Source of the DNA: Euptelea pleiosperma
Lineage: Eukaryota; Streptophyta; Magnoliopsida; Ranunculales; Eupteleaceae
Assembly: GCA_035048495.1 (NCBI GenBank)
Contig: CM068545.1
Span: 41,782,450-41,846,449, forward strand
Length of the DNA: 64,000 nt
Direction of reading: 5' to 3'
This document shows, piece by piece, positions 1-11,242 of this stretch. Position numbers and translations under genes: made by a program. The notes beneath the pieces were generated by a model. The model was not told where the DNA came from. It saw only the letters and a list, made by a program, of their open reading frames with translations, and ran no database searches. Position 1 is the stretch's first letter. Each line of letters starts with the position of its first letter.

Positions 1-1852
1 AGGAAATAGGGAAGCTTTAAAAGGGGGAAGGAGGGGGACGAACCCTAATCTCCAAACCCCTCTCCTCCTCTCTTTCCCCCCATGTTTTCCCCTTCTTCTT
101 TCTCCTCCTCTTCTTCCCCTTTTCTTCTTATTTTCTTCTTCTTTTTCATCTTCTCAAGATTTTGCCGGAGTTGCAGGTCTGCAACTCCGGCCTGCTGTAA
201 CAGCCCGCCACCGAAACTGGTTCCGCCTCCTTGTGCTCTCCGCTAGTGCGCCACCCCTTCACCAACGTGCTGGACGTGGGGATCTTCCTCAGACCACCCA
301 TCTCCACCACGATCTGCCCCTCTCCTTGGGCAGCAACCCAACGCCTCCGCCGGCAGCACTTGCAGCACCACCGCCTTCTTCATCTTCCCCATTGTTCTTC
401 CCGGAGTTGCAGACCTGCAACTCCAGTAACATCTTCCACTCTTCCGCCAGAAGCTTCGCCCCTGCTGCTATGCGCTCCACGCACTGCTTCTCCACAGCAA
501 CAACGCCCCTACTCCATTCTCCACCACTTTAACGGTGCAGCAGCATCTCCACCACCTTCTTCACGCTGTCCACCACCGCTTGCATATTCTCCGCCAGCCA
601 GCGCCACTACCAACAGCACCTCTTGCGCCCTTCTCTTGCGACTGCAACACCCCCAGCAACTCGGCTTGAGCACCTCCTCCCATGATCTCGTCACTACCAC
701 AACACACCGGCCAGGTTTCCTTCACCCTCACGTGTGCACCCCTCCTCCAAAGGTCTACACGTGCTCCTCGTCTCCTCAAACTTGTTGCCCATCTTCCTGT
801 CTACACCACCAGCATGCACTTTCCATCATCAAGAACCACGCTTGATGCTTCAAGGTTCCAAGCTTGACGTGGAAAGCTTGCTGTCACCAAGACCACCAGC
901 ATGCCCCTTCAGCAAAAACGCAGCCTACTCCATCTCATGGCTGGTCACAAGCTCCTCAAAGCCTTACTGCCCTCACAATGGCACATCCTCTCCTCACATC
1001 AGTGGCCAGCAAGTTCATCTCCTCCAAAGCGGTTGTCGATCTCCACTCACAGCCCCTTAACATGCTCATCTTTCCTTGGGAGCACCTGGTTGAGCACCAC
1101 TTCTCCACCGTATGCAACACCAGGCCAGCCAACATCATGCACTCATGTTCGACCATCTTTAAGTCCGATGGCCTCTTCCCATTGGTCGATCATCTTCTTC
1201 ATCACTGGCCGATCCATCCGTTGGTAAGAATTGCAAGGTAACATTCTTTCTCTCTCATCTTCACTTTCTCTCTCTACCTTTGATCTCTTCTTCCTTTCTC
1301 TCTCCTCTTTAGTTTCTCTCTAGACTCTCTCTCTAGAATCCCCAGGCTGATCACCTTTTTGCACCACTGACTCCGTTCGGTGAATGCAAGAGGGTGAGTT
1401 TTTCTCTCACCTCTACCTTATCGGCCGGTAAACGACCGAGGTGTGAAAAATCTCTCTCTACCTTCTTCCTCTCTCTCTAAAATCTCTTTTTACATGCTTT
1501 CTAGAATAGATTTACCGCTTTATTTATTTCTGTCATTTATTTCATGTAAGCAACAGTTTGATTAATGCAATTTGATTTCGATAATTTTAGTCTTCTCTGG
1601 ATCTTATTTGGATGTGTTTTAAATCGACTCGCCCTTCTCATCTCTTCCATCATTCTCCTTTTTCTCTTGTATATTATCTGTCATTTTATGTTCTTATTCG
1701 CGCTAATCCAACTAATCTCGAGTGCGGATCGACATCCGACACGAATCCCTATACAAAAGTTCATATTTTACAGGTTAAAAGTCTCGGATAATTACAAATA
1801 TTGTTGAAGTTAGGGTTTCCGTAACCAACGACGCAGAAAAACCTTACTTTCA
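1..1852 (+). mobile_element. Athila-like LTR, 5'-truncated by window edge
   Basis: The sequence enters the LTR at the palindrome/TATA-like promoter (gggaagctttaaaag near 10-25). It continues through the C-rich transcribed part, a splice-donor-like GGTAAGA (GT at 1224), a T-rich stretch and the block GTGCGGATCGACATCCGACAC shared by nearly all copies (1722-1742). It ends CTTACTTTCA at 1852, as the other copies do. Downstream the reverse-strand LTR resumes with ggtgg. An uninterrupted sister of that site exists near 15775-15790, so this LTR was inserted into the reverse element. Its left end and any target duplication lie outside the window. Confidence 0.85.
164..191. repeat. Short LTR palindrome (GTTGCAG hairpin), copy in LTR 1-1852
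   Basis: The arms are gccggagttgca and tgcaactccggc around a loop of about four bases. A second, slightly worn copy is at 402-425. This is the family-wide palindrome described in the findings. Confidence 0.8.
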
Positions 1853-2423
1853 GGTGGCTCTCGGCCAAGCCATGGGAGGTGAAGATGATGGATGGCTGGT
1901 TCGTTGCTTCACTTGGTGGCAATGATGGAGGCGATAGATGCAACGCCTGGAGGTGAGAGATCTCCCTGTCTGTGGAGGAAATAGCATGGGGGTTGGCCGG
2001 AGTTGCATGTCTGCAACTCCGGCGAGGGAATCAGCAAATGAAGAAGAAGAAAGAAGGAGAAGATAGTGGAGTTTCAACTGTGCTGTACGAGCAGCAGCAG
2101 GCGCGGGCGGACGTGCAGGCCAGGAGGTGAAGAGAGGCCGAGTTGATCCCTGCTAGTGTGCTGAACAGCAGCAACGCACCGTGGGTGCTGTGAGAGGAAA
2201 GGTTGCTGGTGGAAGGGAGAGTTAACGGCTTGCTGGAGTTGCAGGTTTGCAACTCTAGCAACGTGGAGAACACTAGCAGGTGAGGACGCTAGCGTTAATG
2301 GAGGTGGAAGATTCACCGGTGATTCCAAGGAAGAGGGGGCTACGGTTTCCCATGGCTTGTTGGTGCTTCATGAGAGAGGCCCGAACCAGGGTGCGTGGTG
2401 GCTGGCGTGAGGAGGAACACCGC
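1853..2423 (-). mobile_element. Reverse element 3' LTR, outer segment
   Basis: This segment is nearly identical to 15781-16351, the matching part of the other LTR of the same reverse element. Only scattered substitutions are visible. It is cut on the left by the LTR ending at 1852 and on the right by the LTR starting at 2424. It holds two copies of the short palindrome (1996-2023 and 2232-2259). It continues at about 5505. Confidence 0.8.
1996..2023. repeat. Short LTR palindrome
   Basis: The arms are gccggagttgca and tgcaactccggc around tgtc. The sister LTR has the same hairpin at 15924-15951. Confidence 0.8.
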
Positions 2424-3294
2424 TGATATTCGCTCAAAAGTGCTTATTTTAAGCAATTATCCTGTAGCGTTATTGCATTCTCCCACGTTAAAATACTCTA
2501 TTTATCTACTTTTCTACGTAAGAGTCTCTTCTACTACGTAGAACACACTTTTCTGGACGAAATGGTATATTTGCATGCATTAAACACATTTTCGGAAGTC
2601 TAGATATTAAGCCGTTCTGATAAAGTCTCATTACGCGCTTCTTCTGTCGCAGGAAACCCCGATGGGACGGTTCTCGAGACTTGTGGGCCCAAATCGATCA
2701 TGAGAGCCCATTATCAAAGCTTAAAGAGCCCACATGCTATGACTAGAAGATATGGGCCAAATATGGGCTGAATCAGAGGACCAAAAAGCCGGCCCAAATA
2801 ACGAAGAGAGCAGGAGAGCCAATGACCAAGAGACGGACCAAAGCGTTTAAAGCCACATGAGTCAGCAAAGAATGATAGTCGACTCTACTGGAGAAGCGTG
2901 AGGATGGTCACAGTGAAGACCAGGGTTCCAGACCCTCCGCCAGTGCTTTTTTCCATTTTTTTGATACTTTTTCTCTCATCTCTCCTTATTCTCTCTCTCT
3001 CTTCATCTCTCGGTCCTCGAATCTACTGACCTAACCCCAGAACTCCTGCCCATCGGCTCTATCTCATCTCCCTTAGCTTTCTGACCGTTGGATCTTCCAT
3101 CGGACCGTTGGATCTTCAATCGGACCGTTGGATCTCTCTAGATCCGTCGATCTATCAATCTGGGTCCCAATCAAGTCACCATCCATCCGATCGCCTTCAG
3201 AATGCCTGTCACATCATCTTGTGAGACGATGGACATCATCAGTCCATGTGGGCCAGTAGCCGGGCCCATCATCATCGACCCGCTGTCCGACCAG

Positions 3295-3349
3295 TTAGTG
3301 GACCCCGCGAATTTCAAAAATAATTTTAATTAAATGGGGGGTCCACTAA
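3295..3349. promoter_or_regulatory. U3 hairpin upstream of the LTR TATA box
   Basis: A 12-bp perfect stem is visible: TTAGTGGACCCC (3295-3306) pairs with GGGGTCCACTAA (3338-3349) across an AT-rich loop. A second small hairpin, tggggagattcccca, follows directly. The same pair occurs in the other complete LTRs, for example near 13580-13655, 19265-19340 and 60215-60300 (variant). Confidence 0.7.
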
Positions 3350-3455
3350 TTGGGGAGATTCCCCATAGAAAAGTAGTATTTTACTTAAAAAAAAAAAACA
3401 AAAAAAAAAAAAAAAAAAAAAAAAAATTTAATATTTTTTTTTATTTCCTAAAAAT

Positions 3456-3495
3456 CCTAATTTCCATTAATGGAAATTAGGAGCTTATAAAAAGG
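3456..3495 (+). promoter_or_regulatory. LTR core promoter: palindrome plus TATA box
   Basis: A perfect 26-bp palindrome (arms cctaatttccatt and aatggaaattagg, 3456-3481) sits next to a TATA-like ttataaaaag at about 3484-3493. In other copies the box reads ctttaaaag (13759, 48799, 60402). The palindrome survives there in altered form, for example with arms ccctatttcc and ggaaataggg at 13731-13756. This is inferred to be the U3/R promoter of the family. Confidence 0.65.
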
Positions 3496-4067
3496 GGGAA
3501 GGAGGGGGACGAACCCTAATTTTCAAACCCCTTTTCTCCTCTCCTTCCCCCCACATCATTCCTCCTCCTTTCCTTTCATCCTCTTCCTCTTCTTCCTTGT
3601 TCTTCACATCTTCTTCTTCATCTTCTCCGGCGGACTGAACCAGTCCGTCGTACACAACCAGCAACCAGCACGCCTGCTGCTCCTCTTCATCACCAAGGCC
3701 GTTTACAACTCCACCTCCACGCTGCTGCGAACACCACCATTAACAGCACCTACAACTCCAACGAGTTGCAGGTCTGCTCTTCCTCAACGGCCAGCTACTA
3801 CCACCGCCTCCACCACGCTTGAGTTGCAGGTCCGCCTGCAACCTCCGCCTGCAACCTCCGCCTGCAACCTCCACCTGCTGCTTCGTCCTCATCCTTGCTG
3901 CCCTCTTCCCCGTTTCAACCCCTTGCAGGTTCGGGCATGCTCCTCCCCATGATCTTCACGGTGCCTTTGCACCTGGTTCATCCTCTCCAAGAGAATGGCC
4001 AGCAATCGACCGTCTTCTTCTTTCCTTCTCCAGCACCGTCTCTGCTCCTCCCCACCTTCTTCCATTA

Positions 4068-4094
4068 CCGGAGTTGCAGGACCTGCAACTCCAG
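4068..4094. repeat. Short LTR palindrome
   Basis: The arms are accggagttgcagg and cctgcaactccag, with almost no loop. Half copies lie at about 3760 and 3823. Confidence 0.75.
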
Positions 4095-4950
4095 CCGATC
4101 TGCCATCCCACTTTCTTGCTGCCCAAGTGGCAGATCTGGAACTCCACAAGCTTCGGGCTCATCACCTCCACCTTCTTCTTTCAAACGTTGCTGGCCCGTG
4201 TTCCTCACGGACCTGCAACTGATCTTCATGGTTTTGCACCCCTGGCCAAATCACCACCGGATTCCACCTTCTCCTCAGTAGATCTCATGCAACAAACCAG
4301 CACACTAACGTTCTTCTCTCTTGCCAAGAAGAACCGCTTGAAACACAGATCTGGAAGCAATTCCGGTCATCTTCTCCGGGCAGTACTTTCACGTCCTTCA
4401 ACCTAAGCAGGCCGTGAAGTTTCTTCTTCAACGGTTCTTCCTACTACACCTCACGCCTACTTCTTGGCAGTGAGATCCCACCGTTTACAACGCTCCACGG
4501 ATCTACTGTGGGAGATCCATCTCCACCTTTCCAACCAGCACCTGCAACTACAAGGAGATGTTCTCTTCTTTGCTGCCAGCCACGATCTCCTTTGACTTGC
4601 ACTCGGAGAACACCTTGGCGATCTCCTTCCATCACCCACTGTGCATGCTACCCTTAGAGTCGGTGCTCCATGGCCAGCACATCTCCTTGTGCATGTTTGA
4701 CTGAACTCCTCCCAAGCACTCTTTGGGCCGTGTTCATCTTTCCGGGCTCCTCAACTGTGCATACATGCACAACCAGCAGCCAGTCACGTACACACCCTCT
4801 ACTCTTGGCCGTGTCCTTAGTGTGTTGCTGCCCAACTCATCATCATTGGCCAACAAGTGGACCACCTTCATTGGTCAACCATCATACATCATGAATGGCC
4901 GATCACCATCATTGGCAATCTCCTCCATCACGTTGCCGATATAATCTCCG

Positions 4951-5419
4951 GTAAGTCTCAAGAGGTACTTTCTCTCTCTTACTTCCCCAGGCTGATCGCC
5001 TTTTTGCACCACTGACTCCGTTCGGTGAATGCAAGAGGGTGAGTTTTTCTCTCACCTCTACCTTGTCGGCCGGTAAACGACCGAGGTGTGAAAATTCTCT
5101 CTCTACCTTCTTCCTCTCTCTCTAAAAAATTCTCTTTACATGCTTTCTTACATGCTTTCTAGAATAGATTTACCGCTTTATTTATTTCTGTCATTTATTT
5201 CATGTAAGCAACAGTTTAATTAATGCAATTTGAGTTTGATGATTTTAGTATTTTCTGGATCTCTTGGATGTGTTTTAAATCGACTCGCCATTCTCATCTT
5301 TCCACGTTTCTCTTGTATATTATCTGTCATTTTATGTTCTTATTCACGCTAATCCGACTAATCCCGAGTGCGGATCGACATCCGACACGAATCCCTATAC
5401 AAAAGTTCATATTTTACAG
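4951..5419 (+). other. Intron-like GT-AG interval in the LTR
   Basis: A strong plant donor (tctccg/GTAAGT) follows about 1.4 kb of C-rich sequence and precedes a T-rich stretch. The interval ends ttttacAG/gtt, a good acceptor. Matching donors and acceptors occur at equivalent places in other LTRs: 1224-1773, 15033-15481, and on the minus strand near 12360, 38123 and 63712. The arrangement looks like a leader intron. Splicing is inferred, not shown. Confidence 0.5.
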
Positions 5420-5498
5420 GTTAAAAGTCTCGGATAATTACAAATATTGTTGAAGTTAGGGTTTCCGTAACCAACGACGCGGAAAAACCCTATTTTCA

Positions 5499-7080
5499 AA
5501 TGGCGGTTGTGGAGGCCGTAGTTTAGCAAGGAGGAGAGGACGCTTACGTCGGTTCCAGATCTGCTAGTGCACTTGCAGGTGCTGCCAAGGAGTTGTTGTC
5601 CGGTTGGAGAAGGTTGCAGACCTGCCGGAGTTGCAGGTCTGCCCAAAACGGTGGTGAAGATGGATCTGTAGGTGCACCTGTAGTTGAAGAATAACAGCAG
5701 GTAGAGTGGGAGAGACAGTGGTCTTGCACACCATGGTGGACGAGCAAATGATAGGGAGGAGCTCACGGTTCTTCCTCTTTACCAATGAGAGAGATTTAAC
5801 CTCAATGAGCGTGGGTTAGAGAGAGATATAGGAAAAGGAGAGAGTTGGTTTTGTCATAGAAGTAGGGGAGTTAGTTGTAGGATTAGAGGGATCCACGTGG
5901 GTCATTGAGGGGAAATGGTCATGGGAGACCATTTCTCCCTCATTCCAACTACAATAAAGCCGTGGGATTTGTTGGAGAGAGAATCGGTCAAGAATGACCT
6001 CTTCTCCCTCATGGGTATGGATGATGGGCCACACCATGGGCTGTGGGCTTGTGTTTGGGCTTTTGAAGCCTTGGCTCATTCTATGAGGCCTTGGCCTTAT
6101 AAGTTAGGCTGTGGGCCTAATGTTTATAAAGGCCGTTGGATTAGAGCATGCATTGGGCCTATTCAGACAAGACCGTGGGTTTATTTAGTGGGCCCTTTTT
6201 GCCATTAGGCTTGTGGGCCACTTAGCCACTAAGATGGGATATTGAGGTTTCTAATGGGGATGGGCCAAGATTAGCCAACCGTCGGATCTGGAGAGATCCA
6301 ACGGTCGGATGGATGATCTAACGGCCAGAAAGAAGATCTAATGGTGGAAAAGCTATGTGAGATGGGATGGAGCTAGAGGAGAGAGAATTAGTAGTTAGAT
6401 GATGGAGATCAGAGGGTTAAGATGATCGATCTGAGGATCGGGGCGGTCGATCTAAGGATCAGACGGGGGATATGATGATCTAATGGTAGGATGCTAAGGT
6501 CTATAGAGATGGAGATAGAATTAGGATAGATGAGAGAGAAAATAATACAAAAGACAAAAGAGCTGGCAGAGGGTCTTGAACCCTGATCTTCAATGTAATC
6601 TTCATTCAACTTCACCAATTACGTAAGCCGTCATTTTATGTCAGTTGGTACGGCTTTGAATCACTTTGGCTCATCTCTTGGTCTTCAGCTTTGCCTCTCT
6701 TGATTCTTTATCTGGCTCTACGATCCTCTGACTTGACCCGTACTTGGCCTGTATCTTCTAGTCATAGCCTATTGGCTCTTTAAGCTTTGATATTAGGCTC
6801 CTATTGTTGATCGTGGGCCCATAAGTCTCAAGAATCGCCTGATCGGGTTTCCTGCAATAACAAAAAGCACGTAATGAGACTTAATCAAAACGGCTTCATA
6901 TCTAGACTTCTAGAAATGCGTTTAATGCATGCAAATATACCATTTCATCCAGAAAAGTGTGTTCTACGCAATGAAAGAGATTGGCATAGAAAAGTGGATA
7001 AATAGCGAAGTTTAACGTAGGAGAGTGTGATAACGCTAAAGGATAATGGTTTAAAATAAGCACTTTTAAGCGAATATCAC
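5499..7080 (-). mobile_element. Reverse element 3' LTR, inner segment
   Basis: After a short stub of the inserted LTR (aatggcg), this matches 16355-17929 almost base for base. It ends at 7080 with gcgaatatca, the reverse complement of the family LTR start. On the minus strand it contains a T-arm-like motif (agggttcaagaccct, about 6565-6579), the GTTGCAG half palindrome (5622-5645) and a GT-rich U3. ORFs here, such as 5915-6208, are repeated in the sister LTR and are not genes. Confidence 0.85.
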
Positions 7081-10000
7081 AACCCCCAACCAGCATATTG
7101 CCAATCCTTGGCAATTAGTGCGAAATAAGTGAGCTTGAAAGGGCTCTACACATGCTGCACACTTTTTATATTAGCTCAAGGAAAACACCGTTCGTCAAAT
7201 TATCGTATGGATGCAAAAATAGTTACAAGCTAGCAGATAGTCAAGAAGTTTTGACAAGCCTACAGACTGATAATCATGACCTAGAATAGTCAGACTCGAC
7301 GTGTGTGTGTGGTCAACATTATCATCATCCGACAGTGAAGAGTTCCAAATCACCTAAGAGATTGTATGCCTTGACCTCAAATCTCACTTGTAAAACACTC
7401 AGAAATTATCACTCGTCAGTGGTTTTATTTCTTTTCTCTCAATTTATATGTGAGGAGATATATTTAATATAAACATGCAAAAGATCTCACATATGTTTTA
7501 TTTGAAGGAAGGGCATTTTTAACAGGAGAAGATCTCATGATAGGAATATCATTTCACTTGGGAACGTTAGATCAAACTCTATAGCTTCTCTTTCTCCATT
7601 CTCTACATTAATGATCGTGCTATCCTAGAATCAAGTAGGACTTTCATAGGTTGTAATGAGGCTTAGGTCAGGTGTAGAAAAATAAGGGGATACAGGATTT
7701 CAAAGCTACTGAGAGGATATCTCGATTTTCTTGTATTTTCCTGTGGTTATAGCACCATTATCTGTTTCTTTCCCTTATTTTGTATTTTTCTATTTTTCTC
7801 GATATTTTTGAGACTGCTCATTTTCATCTTCAGCTCTTTCTATACTTTCTTTTCATATTTTCTTTTCATCTTGAACCACTTTCCTTTTCTTTGATTTTTC
7901 TTTTCATGGTATACCCATATCAATCATTTCTCTATCCTTCTTAGAAGTAGGGTCGCGAGTCATACTTCGTAACTGGATTTGGTTATAGGTTAATGGGCTT
8001 AACAAGGAAAGGCTTTTTATAAAGGCTCAGAAGGGTTTCAAACGGTAGAGATTTAAGGTAAACTAAAAAGGCTGAAAGGTTTAAAAAGATGGCCTAAATC
8101 ATTTTCTAGGGTTTGCACTCTCATGTAACATGTTTTGAATAGATATAGAAAAAGGTTCTGTCGTAATAATCCAATTTTGATGTCGTTCCGAGTTCCATGA
8201 TCAATACAAAGGATAATGAGATCTTTCAACAAAATATTGCGGACATGAAGAAATAGTGAGTCATCTTATGACTCGGAATTGTAGTATAACCCTCTGAAAT
8301 GATGAAAAGCTCAAAAGCGTACTGGGTTAGGTCTCCACAAATATTCTTCTAGGATCTTTAGAGATTCTAAACTTAGGATGACTCTGATGATGAATGTGTA
8401 CAATTTGTGCAAAATCTGAGTTTTTCTAAGTTTTCAAATCTGTTGTAGTCACGCTTGACTTGACTTGACTTGACTCAAAGCTAGCATGTAACACGGAAAA
8501 TGTCATCCTTTATAAAATGATTTCACGGATATTTCTAACTAATAAAAGTCAGGGTATTTGACACATTTTGAAAGTTCTAGAAAACATTGAAAATCATCGG
8601 AAAACACCCAAAAATACAATTGTTTTTTTTTATTTTTTTATTTTTTTTTTTATTTTTTTTTATTTTTATTTTTTTTATTTTATTATTTTTTTGGAATTTT
8701 ATCAAAATGAAAACATGAGTTTTGGTAAATACCCACCCCCAACCAAAATATAGCACCGTCCTCGGTGCTTATAAATGGGACCAAAAAAATGTTGAAATAT
8801 CGGTAATAATGCAAAGAGTTTAGGGAGGATGTTACCAATGGGGCATGAAATGAATACTGTCTAATACCAGATGATTTTCTGTATTGAAGGTACCTGCATG
8901 AAAGATAGATATAGCAATAAAATATGCATGCGACTCATGTGACTACGAATACCGGAATTGCCTTTCCGAAAGCGCTAAGTTTTACGTCTTCAGCCAGACA
9001 CAACGGGAGTGATAAGCACCCCCAACCAAGTTGAAGCACAGGAAGACAGCGTGAATCATCAGTCATCCAGCTCATCCGTTGGAGCAATAACGCTTCCATT
9101 TGAGCTAACCAAACCCAGCAGTAGTACGAGTAGGTTCTTTCTCAGTAGAGACTGAGAGGTTTCTCTGACTGTGGTTAACAGAGCCGCAAACTCTGAAAGA
9201 GGAGCGGGTATGGGATTGCAGTAGCGGTTCTCTCATCAGTAAGAGACCTAGCAAAGGGATTCTCTGACCATGGTTAGCAGAGCCGAAGACACAATGTGTA
9301 TCGGAAATGGATTTTGTGGAGCAGACTCCAGTGGGGTTTACAGTAAGCACCCCTATCCAAGATTATGGTGTTGAAGATCGAAAGACTCTCAGATCGAATC
9401 AAACGATGTGGCAGTTGAAACCTTAGAAATAAGTCATAGAATCGGTTACAAGGAGACACTGGAGTACGAACCTAAATGATGCACATAGAGCAAGCAAGAT
9501 AATCCTATGTCTAAAACAAATCAGAATAAGTTGAGGATTTATCTTGTTAGTTTGTGGGGTATTATAGATTATGACAGTGGGCGGACCACTGGTTTATCTT
9601 GTTAACTGCCGGACTAACTTTGTCGCTCTTGGGTTCTCACTGGGATACACTCTTCAAAGCAAATGCTTCAGTACTAACTCAAATTGATCGCAAGATAATC
9701 CGAAGCCTAGACAGACGTGCGGCACATCAGCTGACTTAAGTACGTCCCAGACTAACCGGATTTGTCAAGCAATGGAGATGAGTGTTCCATTAGTATAAGC
9801 TAGGGTTGGTTTGTGTTCCTAACCCAACAAATATGCAGACCAACAAAGAACCAGGGAAGCCACTGGTGAACTCGGTATACTTGAGTAGTAGGGACCTTTG
9901 GGTGTGTTAGACAATAGGGACCCGTGCTCGTGGACTTATTCGACCTGGGATGGATGGAAAGACTACGTGAAGGGGTGTCCTAGAACACCGATCTATTTTG

Positions 10001-11240
10001 GCTCTAGCTCTTGATTCTTTTTATTAGAGTGGATCTTGGGGATCAAAATCAGCTGGAATGATGAGGTGGGTGATGAAATCCCACCAGTTTCAAGTTAGAG
10101 CTGGGTCTGCTCAATTAGGGTTCATTTATTAACGGCCACATCCACGCAGGGCGAATAAGTTTATGCAAAAAGCAAATAGACATACGGCATTATAATGCAC
10201 CCAATTGCACAGTATCGCACTCAAGGCGAGGGAAGGGACTTACCTCCCATGGGCCATGCCACGGGGTCGCCTCTTTGGGGTAGGGAGGGGTATCTTCATG
10301 GGCTTGGGCCCGATTCCTTCGTAGTGAGCTTTCGCTCCCTACCCGCATTTAGAATCGCAATCCTGCATATGAATTAGTATACGATATGGGTCTAAGGTGT
10401 GGGAATATTTTTTGGAATGTCCCTGCCTTGTGTGGGTAAGCAATCAATCAATCAATAAGGCAAGGTAAATTAGAAAGTTACTATTTATGAGAGTTGACTA
10501 AACAACTATCAACCCTCTAATAGAGCTTTCCAATTTAACAGTTTCTCCAAGTTAGGAAAATTCTCTAAAATTAGTAGTTTCCTAAATCTGAAAACTTGCT
10601 AAATTTAGGGTTTCTTCCCGTGTTGGAAACCTTCCAAAAAAGGGGACCTTCCTCATCTAGAAATCCTCTAAAAATAAGAATTTCTAAGTATGGAATTTCG
10701 TCCAATTCGAAATTTTTCCAAATAAGCTCGATTCCAATGAAATTTCCCAAGAATGGAAACCTTGCAAAGATGGAAACTTCCCAATTTGGAAAGCATCCAA
10801 AAATGCAATCTTCCCATATGTGAATATCCTAAAATGTGCAGAAATGGAAACTAGCATTTTTAAATTTTTTAATTTCTTTGTGAGTTAGGCACTCAATCAA
10901 GGGTTTCTAAAACCCTCGAACACACATCTAGATATGGTACTAATCAAGGTGTCCGATTACAACTTTGCACCTGGCTTTCCGAGGCATGACAAAATAATAC
11001 TAAAAATCTGCAAATAGAAAGTTTCCAAATGTCCGGATCTTTCCATTTTCATTGTCTTCATTCCTTTATGCATTCCTGTACACCAAGCGGCAACGGCGCC
11101 ATTTGAAAGAAGGTTCTCGTCGTCTTCATTCCTTTATGCATTCCTGTACACCGAGCGGCAGCGGCGCCATTTGAAAGAAGGATTCTCGTCGTCTTTATTC
11201 CTTTGTGCGTTCCTGTACACCGAGTGGCAACGGCGCCATT
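7081..11240 (-). mobile_element. Interior of a coding-less (LARD-like) reverse element
   Basis: Read on the minus strand, 11057 down to about 9477 matches the leader of the complete element (about 51700-52680). The stretch from about 7960 down to 7081 matches its 3' untranslated region (58490-59343), including the polypurine-like caacccccaaccagc at 7081-7095. Between them, where gag-pol should lie, is about 1.5 kb with no recognisable protease, RT or integrase. It contains a worn two-unit repeat (about 9130-9300), a T-rich tract (8623-8692) and a small hairpin (agcaccg/cggtgct, 8751-8768). This is a non-autonomous derivative that kept only cis sequences. Confidence 0.78.
8623..8692. repeat. 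Low-complexity T/A tract
   Basis: Runs of T are broken by single A residues. It causes a spurious phenylalanine-rich ORF. Confidence 0.9.
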
Positions 11241-11242
11241 TG
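11056..11242 (-). repeat. Triplicated LTR-end/PBS unit
   Basis: A unit of 68-69 bp recurs, with cacc(a/g)ag at 11081, 11149 and 11218. On the minus strand each copy carries about 22 bases of the LTR 3' end (…ccttctttca), aa, the primer binding site TGGCGCCG(T/C)TGCCGC, and about 30 bases of leader. Only the copy next to 11241 adjoins the actual LTR; the other two lie inside the leader. Confidence 0.85.

Larger units (their letters stand above)
2424..5498 (+). mobile_element. Athila-like LTR (3.1 kb), lone, with PBS stub
   Basis: This is a complete forward LTR. It starts TGATATTCGCTC and ends CCTATTTTCA. It contains the U3 T-arm-like module (2922-2936), threefold tandem GACCGTTGGATCTT units (about 3080-3140), the hairpin/TATA promoter (3295-3495), several GTTGCAG palindromes, and a GT-AG interval (4951-5419). 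It sits in the reverse LTR; the unoccupied site is seen at about 16345-16360. It is not a simple solo LTR, because aatggcg, the first bases of the leader/PBS, follows the 3' end. The flank then resumes about nine bases late with no target duplication. The rest of the element was probably lost by an illegitimate deletion. Confidence 0.88.

Noticed and set aside
3819..4406. 195-codon ORF, and similar ORFs at 231-845 and 19782-20378
   Set aside because: Same C-rich LTR region in other copies. Frames are not conserved and start and stop points differ.
5915..6208. 97-codon ORF repeated at 16765-17058
   Set aside because: The near-identity reflects the two LTRs of one reverse element. The frame is not kept in other family members.
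9105..9459. Small minus-strand ORFs in the reverse element interior
   Set aside because: They stem from a worn duplicated unit. No similarity to gag or pol is visible.
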